From WLJO01 sp945889085 (GTDB lineage: Bacteria > Actinomycetota > Acidimicrobiia > Acidimicrobiales > Ilumatobacteraceae), in NCBI GenBank assembly GCA_945889085.1, contig CAMDBM010000066.1, positions 1-8,682 on the forward strand: 8,682 nt of DNA, given 5' to 3'. Every line of letters starts with the position of its first letter. The stretch's first letter is position 1. Below the pieces are notes generated by a model. That model was not told the origin of the DNA and ran no database searches. It was given only the letters and a program-made list of their open reading frames with translations. A program made the position numbers and the translations under genes. Below, piece after piece: positions 1 through 5,929 of the stretch.

Positions 1-2
1 TG

Positions 3-626
3 GATTCCACCTTTGCCACCCCGATGATCCAGCGTCCCCTCGAGTTCGGCGTCTCGCTCGTGCTGCACTCCGCCACCAAGGCGATCGCGGGGCACAACGA
101 TGCAACACTGGGCGTGATCGCCGGTGAGTCAGATCTGATCGATGCAGTCTGGGCATACTCCACGCTCCACGGCTCCGTTGCGTCACCGTTCGACTCGTGG
201 AACGCGCTGCGCGGCATCCGCACGCTCGGCGTCCGTGTCGAGCGGAGCTCGCGGACGGCGCTGGCGCTCGCGCGGTTCCTCGAGGCGCATCCGGCGGTCG
301 CCTCGGTGTCGTACCCGGGCCTGGACTCCCACCCACAACGGGGGCTAGCGGCCCGGCAGATGTCCGCAGGCGGCGGGATGCTGTCGTTCGAGCTACGTGA
401 TGCCGATCGGGCGCACGGGGTGCTCGAAGCGCTCCAACTCGTCCGCGTCGCAACCTCGCTCGGTGGGCCAGACACGCTGATGTGTCATCCGGCCTCCACC
501 ACCCATGCCGGACTCGCCGCAGACCTGCAGCAATCGATCGGGGTAACTGCCGGGCTGCTGCGCGTATCGGTCGGCCTCGAGCATCTCGACGACCTCGTGC
601 TGGACCTCCAGACCGCTCTCGCCTAA
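3..626 (+). CDS. Trans-sulfuration family PLP-dependent enzyme (cystathionine gamma-synthase/lyase type), C-terminal part
   Basis: This is the C-terminal half of a cytosolic PLP enzyme of the Cys/Met metabolism family, which interconverts or cleaves cystathionine, homocysteine or related thio-amino acids. The reading frame is open from base 3, the first complete codon, so the gene starts before the window. 207 residues are visible, against about 380-400 for the family. The first residues, DSTFATP, match the family's conserved VDNTFATP-type stretch, which argues that ATG 24 is not the true start. The PLP-binding lysine is in HSATK (codon 78-80). Other family signatures are SPFDSW, ALRGIRTLGVRVER, YPGLDSHP, GGMLSFEL, and near the end CHPASTTHAG followed by LLRVSVGLE, whose Arg is expected to hold the substrate carboxylate. 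Cystathionine synthase, cystathionine lyase, methionine gamma-lyase and O-acyl-homoserine sulfhydrylase share these motifs, so the exact reaction cannot be fixed from this half. The family call is firm. Confidence 0.93.
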   Translation, partial: DSTFATPMIQRPLEFGVSLVLHSATKAIAGHNDATLGVIAGESDLIDAVWAYSTLHGSVASPFDSWNALRGIRTLGVRVERSSRTALALARFLEAHPAVASVSYPGLDSHPQRGLAARQMSAGGGMLSFELRDADRAHGVLEALQLVRVATSLGGPDTLMCHPASTTHAGLAADLQQSIGVTAGLLRVSVGLEHLDDLVLDLQTALA

Positions 627-649
627 GCACGCTGCGAGAGCCCTTGGCC

Positions 650-679
650 GGTCCCGACGGGGGAGGGCCCGTCAGGACC
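650..679 (+). terminator. Hairpin terminator after the trans-sulfuration gene
   Basis: A 12-base arm GGTCCCGACGGG (650-661) pairs with CCCGTCAGGACC (668-679) with one mismatch around a 6-base loop. It begins 23 bases after the stop codon. There is no T-run, which is common for terminators in high-G+C actinomycetes. It separates the metabolic gene from the two-component operon. Confidence 0.7.
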
Positions 680-733
680 AGCGAGGCACCCAACTTCGCC
701 GCACAGGCCGTCAGTCCTGGAGCGCTTGGGGAA

Positions 734-779
734 CTTGTCCTGAGAGCAGCAAACCCGATGAAGGTAAGAGGGGGACAAG
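734..779. promoter_or_regulatory. Inverted repeat CTTGTCC / GGACAAG upstream of the response regulator
   Basis: CTTGTCC (734-740) and its exact reverse complement GGACAAG (773-779) flank 32 bases, centred about 86 bases before the response-regulator start. A direct repeat of GTCCTG (714-719 and 737-742, 23 bases start to start) overlaps the left arm. The loop is too long for a terminator. An operator, possibly for autoregulation by the adjacent OmpR-type regulator, is inferred from position only. Seven-base arms can also arise by chance. Confidence 0.3.
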
Positions 780-829
780 AACCGGGTAGGGAATCGGTGT
801 GATTACCGGAAGGCGGCCTGTGGGCGGGC

Positions 830-835
830 TAGAAC
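830..835 (+). promoter_or_regulatory. Putative -10 element (TAGAAC) of the two-component operon
   Basis: TAGAAC shares four of six bases with TATAAT and ends 7 bases before ATG 843. That spacing would start the transcript at or next to the A of the start codon, giving a leaderless mRNA. No convincing Shine-Dalgarno sequence lies before ATG 843, and no good -35 is visible. Confidence 0.35.
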
Positions 836-842
836 GATAGGC

Positions 843-1526
843 ATGAGTGTTCCCAAGGTGCTGGTCGTCGAGGACGACAGGTCGGTTCGGGAATCGCTCG
901 AGCGGGCGCTCCGGCTCGAGGGCTATCAGGTGCAGACCGTTGCCGATGGGATGTCTGGCCTCGAGGCAGTCGGCCGCGACCAGCCTGACGCGGTGGTGCT
1001 CGACGTGATGCTGCCGTTCCTGGACGGCCTCTCCGTGTGCCGACAGCTGCGCCAGAAAGGCGACCGCACGCCGATCCTCATGCTGACGGCGCGAGCAGAC
1101 GTGGGGGACCGGGTTGCTGGTCTCGATGCCGGCGCCGACGATTACCTCCCCAAGCCGTTCGCGCTCGACGAACTGCTGGCCCGGCTGCGCGCCCTGATCC
1201 GGAGATCGTCGCCCGATCACGCGCCGGGAGGGTTGACGGTTGGGGACCTCCGCATCGACGAGGGGGCCCGAAGGGTCTGGCGCGGCGCACGGGAGGTGGA
1301 CCTCACCAAGACCGAGTTCGAGCTGTTGGCACTGCTCGCGAGGAACGTGGGGGTGGTGCTGGACCACGCCACGATCTACGACCGGATCTGGGGCTACGAC
1401 TTCGGCCCGGAGTCCAAGGCACTTCAGGTGTACATCGGCTATCTGCGGCGCAAGACCGAGGAGAGCGGCGAGACCCGCGTTGTCCACACGGTCCGTGGCG
1501 TCGGGTACACCGTGAGGCCCGCATGA
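843..1526 (+). CDS. OmpR/PhoB-family response regulator, MprA-like
   Basis: This is the DNA-binding output protein of a two-component system: it is phosphorylated by the adjacent kinase and then binds promoters. It has 227 residues, normal for the family. The N-terminal receiver domain (about 5-118) has the acidic pocket E10/D11/D12, phospho-acceptor D54 in VVLDVMLP, T82 in LTAR and K104 in YLPKPF. The C-terminal winged-helix domain (about 128-226) contains LTKTEFELLALL, the recognition-helix stretch ALQVYIGYLRRK and the terminal wing HTVRGVGYTVRP. From memory, the sequence resembles mycobacterial MprA closely along its whole length (VRESL near the start, RVAGLDAGADDYLPKPFAL, YIGYLRRKTE), which suggests an envelope-stress type of regulator; orthology was not tested. 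ATG 843 is supported by the start of the receiver domain and by an upstream leaderless-type -10. The stop overlaps the kinase start (ATGA), indicating translational coupling. An intact gene with no key residue missing. Confidence 0.96.
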   Translation: MSVPKVLVVEDDRSVRESLERALRLEGYQVQTVADGMSGLEAVGRDQPDAVVLDVMLPFLDGLSVCRQLRQKGDRTPILMLTARADVGDRVAGLDAGADDYLPKPFALDELLARLRALIRRSSPDHAPGGLTVGDLRIDEGARRVWRGAREVDLTKTEFELLALLARNVGVVLDHATIYDRIWGYDFGPESKALQVYIGYLRRKTEESGETRVVHTVRGVGYTVRPA

Positions 1527-2842
1527 GCCTGCGCTGGAAACTCGCGCTGTCTATGGGCTTCCTGCTCCTCACGATGGTCGCGCTCGTGTCGGTCAGCGCC
1601 TATCTCACGACCGACAGCCGGATCAGGCAGGAGGTCGACAGTTCCCTCGACGAACGTGCGAACTCGTTGAGGATCATCCTGAACCGCGGAGACGGGTCGC
1701 TCCCGCAGGCTGCCGGGCCAGCGCAGGTGCTGGACGCCAGCGGTGTGATCGTCCAGTCGGTCGGCGACGTCCGGTTCCCGGTCAATCGGCGGGAGCGCTA
1801 CCTCGCGAAGGAGGGCGGTCGCCTCTATACGCACACGGTGGAGGTGGACGGGGTCCGCTACCGGGTGGAGACAGCGGCTCTGCAGGCCGGTGGCGTGGTG
1901 CAGGTGGGTCGGGAACTGCAGCCGACAGAGACCACGCTCGCATCCCTCCGGCGCCGGTACGCAGCGATCTCCGGCCTGGTTGCGCTGCTCGGCGCGATCC
2001 TCGGTTGGCTGCTCGCCGGTTGGTTGACGCGGCCCGTCGTTCGACTGACGCAGGCCGCCGAGCACGTTGCGTCCACCGGTGAACTGGACATGTCGGTCGA
2101 GACCCGCGGCAGCGACGAGACCTCCCGGCTCGCCCAGGCGTTCTCGTCGATGCTTGGGGCGCTGCACGAGTCGAGGATGCGTCAGCGGATGCTCGTTCAG
2201 GACGCCGGCCACGAACTCCGCACACCCGTCACCTCCATCCGCACCAACGTGGACGTGCTCCGCCGTCACCCCAATCTCGACGGGGAGGACCGCTCGAAAG
2301 TGCTCGACGACCTGCACAGCGAGGTGACACAGGTGAGCACGATGGTCGAGGAACTGGTGCTGCTCGCCAGCGGAGACCTGGAGGAGGACGACTCGCCCGG
2401 CGTGGTTCGGCTCGACGACCTGATCAAGGTGGCTGCGGACCGGACGAGTCGGCGCTTCGCCTGCAAGGTCTCGGTGGACATCGAGCCGACGAGCATCAAC
2501 GGCTCGGCGCGCGGACTCGACCGTGCGATCAGCAACCTGCTCAACAATGCCTGCAAGTTCAGCCCATCCGGCAGCCCGATTGAGGTGGCGTTGAAGGACG
2601 GCCGGGTGACCGTGCGCGATCACGGGCCCGGGATAGATGTTGGGGACCTGCCCCACGTCTTCCAGCGCTTCTACCGTGCGACGGCGGCACGGACACAACC
2701 CGGTTCCGGTCTCGGTCTGGCGATCGTGGACCAGGTGGTCCGCTCGCACGGTGGCACGGCGTTCGCCGAGAACCATCCCGGGGGCGGGGCGATCGTCGGC
2801 TTTTCGCTCCCGGCGGACCGCACGGTGGTCGAGGAACGCTGA
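1523..2842 (+). CDS. Sensor histidine kinase, HAMP-containing, MprB-like
   Basis: This is the membrane sensor kinase that autophosphorylates and passes the phosphate to the preceding regulator. It has 439 residues starting at ATG 1523, which overlaps the regulator's stop. The frame is open further upstream, but that part only shadows the regulator. The order is transmembrane helix 1 (about 6-28), an extracytoplasmic sensor of about 118 residues (29-146), transmembrane helix 2 (about 147-168), HAMP (about 169-217) starting LTRPVVRL, and the HisKA H-box DAGHELRTPVTSIRTNV with phospho-acceptor H230. The HATPase domain has N-box NLLNNACKFS (N342), G1 DHGPGID (D366), F-box FQRFYR and G2 GSGLGLAIV. 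All catalytic boxes are intact. The H-box, HAMP and ATPase stretches look like mycobacterial MprB, from memory. No pepD-type serine protease, which adjoins mprAB in mycobacteria, is present here. The signal sensed is unknown. Confidence 0.96.
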   Translation: MSLRWKLALSMGFLLLTMVALVSVSAYLTTDSRIRQEVDSSLDERANSLRIILNRGDGSLPQAAGPAQVLDASGVIVQSVGDVRFPVNRRERYLAKEGGRLYTHTVEVDGVRYRVETAALQAGGVVQVGRELQPTETTLASLRRRYAAISGLVALLGAILGWLLAGWLTRPVVRLTQAAEHVASTGELDMSVETRGSDETSRLAQAFSSMLGALHESRMRQRMLVQDAGHELRTPVTSIRTNVDVLRRHPNLDGEDRSKVLDDLHSEVTQVSTMVEELVLLASGDLEEDDSPGVVRLDDLIKVAADRTSRRFACKVSVDIEPTSINGSARGLDRAISNLLNNACKFSPSGSPIEVALKDGRVTVRDHGPGIDVGDLPHVFQRFYRATAARTQPGSGLGLAIVDQVVRSHGGTAFAENHPGGGAIVGFSLPADRTVVEER

Positions 2843-2887
2843 CGTGCAGTGCCGGCGGCGGCGCCATCGAGCGACATGCCATCGGTG

Positions 2888-2915
2888 GGGGAGCCCTGCC
2901 TGAGAGACTCTCCCC
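2888..2915 (+). other. Hairpin directly before the DUF6941-like gene (possible attenuator, terminator or operator)
   Basis: GGGGAG (2888-2893) pairs with CTCCCC (2910-2915), and the right arm ends exactly at the GTG start codon at 2916. Inside lies an 11-base perfect odd palindrome, GAGAGACTCTC (2902-2912). The only SD-like stretch for the next gene, GAGAG (2902-2906), sits in this loop/palindrome, so folding could hide the ribosome site. It could equally be a weak terminator for the kinase operon, which ends 45 bases before. Function is inferred from position. Confidence 0.4.
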
Positions 2916-3323
2916 GTGGCGAAGGTCCAAGCAGCAATTCTCTCCGACGTGGCGTACATCCGGGATGGCTTGGTGTACCTGCTCGCCGGTGGTATCAACC
3001 GTGTCACCACCGAGCTCCCCGGCACGCTCAACGTTGCGCTGACGGTGATGGTGGAGCTGGAGGCAATCGAGTTCGGCCAGACCCACCAGATCACGGTGAA
3101 GATCGTTCATGCCGACTCGGCAACCCGGGTGGGTGAGGCGTCGGGCCAGTTCCACTCCGGTGATACGTCCAAACTCGGGCCCGGAGAGCCGATGTTGCTC
3201 CCGCTCGTCGTCCCGTTGAAGGGCATCAACCTGCCCATGTACGGGCCCTACGACATTCACGTGAGCGTGAACGGTGAGCCCCAGCAGTTGCTCACGTTCC
3301 GCGCCCTCGCCCCCCGCCGCTGA
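2916..3323 (+). CDS. Small DUF6941-like protein of unknown function
   Basis: This 135-residue protein has no signal peptide and no membrane segment, so it is probably cytosolic. I believe it belongs to the uncharacterised DUF6941 family, from the N-terminal pattern AAILSDVAYIRDGLVYLLAGGINRV, a central ELEA..Q.HQITVKI strand stretch, LLPLVVPLKGINLPMYGPYDIHVSVNGE, and a C-terminal LTFRALAP. The alternating hydrophobic pattern and the PYDIHVSVNG stretch suggest a beta-sandwich fold; that is inference. No catalytic motif is evident. GTG 2916 is chosen because the family homology begins a few residues into the protein; SD support is weak (GAGAG at 2902-2906). The gene lies 73 bases after the kinase and 21 bases before the next plus-strand gene, so it could be in one transcript with either. 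No function should be assumed. Confidence 0.85.
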   Translation: MAKVQAAILSDVAYIRDGLVYLLAGGINRVTTELPGTLNVALTVMVELEAIEFGQTHQITVKIVHADSATRVGEASGQFHSGDTSKLGPGEPMLLPLVVPLKGINLPMYGPYDIHVSVNGEPQQLLTFRALAPRR

Positions 3324-3327
3324 GCGA

Positions 3328-3333
3328 TAACGT
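3328..3333 (+). promoter_or_regulatory. Possible -10 element (TAACGT) before the phosphodiester-glycosidase-like gene
   Basis: TAACGT occurs in the 21-base gap and ends 11 bases before GTG 3345. The same hexamer stands at leaderless distance before the aminotransferase gene on the other strand. There is no SD before GTG 3345, so either a very short leader or translational coupling to the preceding gene is needed. The evidence is weak. Confidence 0.25.
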
Positions 3334-3344
3334 CCGAAACTGTC

Positions 3345-4679
3345 GTGAGCGGAATAACGGACGATCAACTCAGCGAGGACTTGCTGCCCGGAACCGAGGC
3401 CGGCGACCCCGGGGAAACGACCCCCGACGCGACTCCCCGGAAGCAGCGATCATTACGCCGTCGGGTACTGCGGTACACGGCGATCGTCGTCGCCGTGCTG
3501 CTCATCCCTGTCTCGATCTCGTACATTCGAGCGTTGACGGGGCCGGGTTACGACAGCGCCACAGCGCGCACCGTCCAATGGGCGCGGGACCACCACATGG
3601 GGTCATTCGTGGACTGGGCCGAGCGGCACTGGTTCGACAAGAACCAGGCCAAGGTCGGTGGCGAACCCGATCCGAACGCCGTCGGCCCCAATATCGCGGG
3701 CGCTGTCGCTGCGCCCACCACCGAGGCGTCGACAACAGCCGTCACGACGACGGCACCGACCGACACGGGTGCCGCAACAGGCCTGTCTCCTGCGGTTCCC
3801 ACAACGAGCACCACCGTCGCCGTGGCCCGACGGCTGCCGCCTCCGGTGTCGCTGCAGAGTCCGCTCCCGACCCCGTTCAGGGGCGAGGGGCGCTGGACCG
3901 GGTTCGGCCCGTTGATCGAGGGCGAGCCGGGTGCGTATGCCACCACCGTACGACCCGATGTCGAGCACAGCTCGATCTCAATCGGTGTCGTGTGGTTCGA
4001 CCCGGCAGCGGTTCGCTTCCGCCTGTTCCCGGGGGACAACAGCCCCAACCGCCCGTGGGACCGCCGCCCGTACGTACCGGTCCCGGACCGCAAGAGCCTG
4101 CTCGCAGCGTTCGCCGGCGGGTTCCGGCTCAACGAGTCCAACGGCGGCATGTTGCTTGGCGGGAAAGAGATCCGGCCGATGCGGGTGGGGGCGGCAACGT
4201 TCGCCTTCGGCCTCGACGGCAAGCCGTTGCTCGGCAACTGGGGGGTCGAGGTGCCCATCAACGGCACGTACGACTCGGTCCGCCAGAACCTTGACCTCAT
4301 CGTGGACGACGGTGTGATGAACCCGTTGCTCGAGACCGACCCGAACAATCAGTGGGGCTTCACCGGCCCGAACAACAACTCGTTCGTGTGGCGCTCGGGT
4401 GTCGGGATCCTCGCCGACGGCGCGATCGTGTGGGTGGGCGGGAACGGCCTGAGCGTCGTGAGCCTTGCCAAGGTCTTCGTCCGTATCGGCGCGGTGCGCG
4501 CGATGCAGTTGGAGATCAACCGCGAATGGGTCCAGCTCAACACCTACATCGTGACACCCGAGGGAAAGATCTTCGGGAAGCGCTTGCTGACCGGTATGCG
4601 CGGTCCGGACAACCGGTGGCTTGCCCTTGACACGCGTGACTTCGTGGCGGTCTTCGGCCGCAGCGAACTACAGCCCTGA
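3345..4679 (+). CDS. Membrane-anchored phosphodiester glycosidase (NAGPA)-like protein
   Basis: A 444-residue protein with an acidic N-terminal tail (1-30), a basic patch (RKQRSLRRR), one transmembrane helix (about 41-62), an extracytoplasmic stretch (63-118), a Thr/Ala/Pro-rich linker (about 119-161) and a C-terminal domain (about 180-442). The topology is probably type II, with the catalytic-type domain outside the membrane. The C-terminal domain resembles the phosphodiester glycosidase/NAGPA fold: AAFAGGF (254-260) in the place of the usual NGGF, R350-SGVGILADG (the usual RxxxG...DG), then GLSVVSLAKVFVRIGAVRAMQLEIN (368-392) where classic members read TL..LA..L..LGA..ALNLDGGGS. NLDLIVDDGVMNP (315-327) is also typical of an actinobacterial branch. 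Because the GGG motif is replaced, the reaction is uncertain; it may act on envelope glycans or only bind them. GTG 3345 is the only early start, and no SD is seen. It lies downstream of the two-component system and convergent with the aminotransferase gene. Confidence 0.85.
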   Translation: MSGITDDQLSEDLLPGTEAGDPGETTPDATPRKQRSLRRRVLRYTAIVVAVLLIPVSISYIRALTGPGYDSATARTVQWARDHHMGSFVDWAERHWFDKNQAKVGGEPDPNAVGPNIAGAVAAPTTEASTTAVTTTAPTDTGAATGLSPAVPTTSTTVAVARRLPPPVSLQSPLPTPFRGEGRWTGFGPLIEGEPGAYATTVRPDVEHSSISIGVVWFDPAAVRFRLFPGDNSPNRPWDRRPYVPVPDRKSLLAAFAGGFRLNESNGGMLLGGKEIRPMRVGAATFAFGLDGKPLLGNWGVEVPINGTYDSVRQNLDLIVDDGVMNPLLETDPNNQWGFTGPNNNSFVWRSGVGILADGAIVWVGGNGLSVVSLAKVFVRIGAVRAMQLEINREWVQLNTYIVTPEGKIFGKRLLTGMRGPDNRWLALDTRDFVAVFGRSELQP

Positions 4680-4698
4680 GCAACCCGCTCGCGGGTGC
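4680..4698. terminator. Short bidirectional hairpin between convergent genes
   Basis: ACCCG (4683-4687) pairs with CGGGT (4692-4696) around a CTCG tetraloop; GC/GC pairs at 4680-4681 and 4697-4698 extend it past one bulged A. It fills the 18-base gap between the stop of the plus-strand gene (4679) and the stop of the minus-strand aminotransferase (4698-4700), and so could serve both. There is no T-run and the stem is short. Confidence 0.45.
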
Positions 4699-5909
4699 TA
4701 GCGCAGCGCCGTGGCCAGCGCGTCGACGATGCGGTCCACCTGAGCATCGGTGGTGACGAAGGGCGGGCAGAACGTGTTGGTGTCCGTGCCCACGGCCCGC
4801 GTGATCACACCGAGCCCGAGCATGCGGTCGCGCACGGCAAAGGCATCGCGGTCGGGGTGGTGGCCGACGGCCCACACCGCGCCTGCTCCACGGACCGACG
4901 CCACGAGACCATCTGCGGCGATCGACCGCAACCCGCTCTCGAGGCGCTTGCCGATCACGAGGGAGCGCTCGAACAACTGCTCGCGCTGCAGGATCTCGAG
5001 GTTCTTCAGGCCGGCGGCACACGCGGTCGGGTGACCGGAGTAGGTGAACCCGGTGCGCATCAGGTAGTTCGGATCCGACTCGATGCCGTCGCGGACCTTC
5101 CTGCCGACGAACACGCCGCCGAGTGTCTGGTAACCCGAGGTCACCGCCTTGGCGAACGTGGTGAGGTCCGGCGTGACGCCGTAGTGATCGGACCCGAACC
5201 ACCGACCGAGGCGGCCGAAGCCGCAGATGACCTCGTCGAAGATGAGGAGGGCGCCGTGCTGGTCACAGAGACGGCGGAGCCCCTCGAGGTAGCCCTCCTC
5301 CGGGGGGAACACGCCGCCTGCGCCCTGAACGGGTTCAGAGATGATGGCAGCGACCTCGTTACCGCGCTGGGCCATCAGCGAGGCGATGGCCTCGAGGTCG
5401 TCGCTCGGTACCTGCACCACCTCGGGCAGCAGCGCTCCCCACCCCTCCTTGTTCAGGCCGATGCCCTGGGCGCTCGTGCCGCCGTAGTTCGTGCCGTGAT
5501 AGCCCCTCGCCCGCGAGATGATCAGCTGACGTTGCGGCTCGCCGCGCATCGCGTGGCTGAGCCTCGCGAGCTTCATCGCCGTGTCGATCGCCTCGGAGCC
5601 CGAGCAGCAGAAGAAGACTCGTGAGTCGGGCATTGGTGCGTTGCGGACGAGTTCGGCGGCAAGTTGTTCGGCGGGCTCGTTGGTGAACGGGTCGAACGTG
5701 GAGTACGCCTCGAGCGTCATCATCTGCGCTGCAACGGCATCAGCCATCTCCCTGCGACCGTGACCGATCGCGCAGTACCAGAGGCTCGCCATGCCGTCGA
5801 CGTACTCGTTCCCGCTTGAGTCCCACACGAGCGCGCCCTCGCCGCGGACGATTGGGATGAAGGATTCGCGCGTTGGCTTGGCGAACGGGTGCAGGAAGGG
5901 TCCGGGCAT
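4698..5909 (-). CDS. Class III (omega) aminotransferase, PLP-dependent
   Basis: A 403-residue cytosolic enzyme of the class III aminotransferase family, which moves an amino group from a terminal or non-alpha amine to a keto acid such as pyruvate or 2-oxoglutarate. Visible motifs are VWDSSGNEYVDGMASLWYCAIGHG (29-51), with W44 at the usual substrate-pocket position, and the phosphate-binding SGSE (103-106). Y137-H138 should stack on PLP. SEPVQGAGGV (191-200), LIFDEVICGFGRLG (222-235) with D225 contacting the PLP nitrogen, Schiff-base lysine K254 in TTFAKAVTSGYQ, and FTYSGHPTACAAG (288-300) complete the set. Length is somewhat short (many members have 420-460) but all domains are present. The amine substrate (GABA, beta-alanine, putrescine, DAPA or other) cannot be told from sequence, and no biotin or polyamine genes lie nearby. 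ATG 5909 follows a well-placed -10 hexamer. The CLC gene ends 20 bases upstream. Confidence 0.93.
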   Translation of the reverse strand: MPGPFLHPFAKPTRESFIPIVRGEGALVWDSSGNEYVDGMASLWYCAIGHGRREMADAVAAQMMTLEAYSTFDPFTNEPAEQLAAELVRNAPMPDSRVFFCCSGSEAIDTAMKLARLSHAMRGEPQRQLIISRARGYHGTNYGGTSAQGIGLNKEGWGALLPEVVQVPSDDLEAIASLMAQRGNEVAAIISEPVQGAGGVFPPEEGYLEGLRRLCDQHGALLIFDEVICGFGRLGRWFGSDHYGVTPDLTTFAKAVTSGYQTLGGVFVGRKVRDGIESDPNYLMRTGFTYSGHPTACAAGLKNLEILQREQLFERSLVIGKRLESGLRSIAADGLVASVRGAGAVWAVGHHPDRDAFAVRDRMLGLGVITRAVGTDTNTFCPPFVTTDAQVDRIVDALATALR

Positions 5910-5915
5910 GACCGT

Positions 5916-5921
5916 ACGTTA
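5916..5921 (-). promoter_or_regulatory. Putative -10 element (TAACGT) for a leaderless aminotransferase transcript
   Basis: On the minus strand the sequence reads TAACGT, six bases, then ATG at 5909. This is exactly the spacing that puts the transcription start on the A of the start codon. No SD precedes the ATG, which supports leaderless expression. The hexamer lies within the 20-base gap after the CLC stop codon, so the -35 region would fall inside the CLC coding sequence; no good TTGACA match is seen there. Confidence 0.5.
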
Positions 5922-5929
5922 CGCCTGCC

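Noticed and set aside
711..1487. 258-codon minus-strand open frame opposite the response regulator
   Set aside because: Shadow of a complete OmpR-family gene; no domain or start signal supports it.
2884..2916. GGAGCCCTGCCTGAGAGA resembles the CTGAGA part of a TPP riboswitch
   Set aside because: The second conserved half of the TPP aptamer (the CCTGATC...GCGAAGGGA-type region) is absent, and the start codon follows at once.
1439..3094. 551-codon open frame on the minus strand opposite the histidine kinase
   Set aside because: The plus-strand kinase has all its catalytic boxes in the right order. The antisense frame shows no recognisable domain, is rich in Arg, His and Pro, and is open because the kinase has G/C at most third positions.
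3331..3363. Inverted repeat CGTCCG / CGGACG spanning the GTG start of the phosphodiester-glycosidase-like gene
   Set aside because: Only 6 bp with a 21-base loop; expected by chance in DNA of this composition and part of the right arm is coding.
3701..3829. Thr/Ala-rich stretch (residues about 119-161 of the glycosidase-like protein) considered as a tandem repeat
   Set aside because: The residues are low in complexity but there is no repeated DNA unit; it reads as an ordinary linker between membrane anchor and domain.
4695..5624. 309-codon plus-strand open frame opposite the aminotransferase
   Set aside because: The minus-strand frame encodes a full class III aminotransferase with PLP lysine and SGSE motif; the plus-strand translation is low-complexity and rich in Arg, Ala and Glu.
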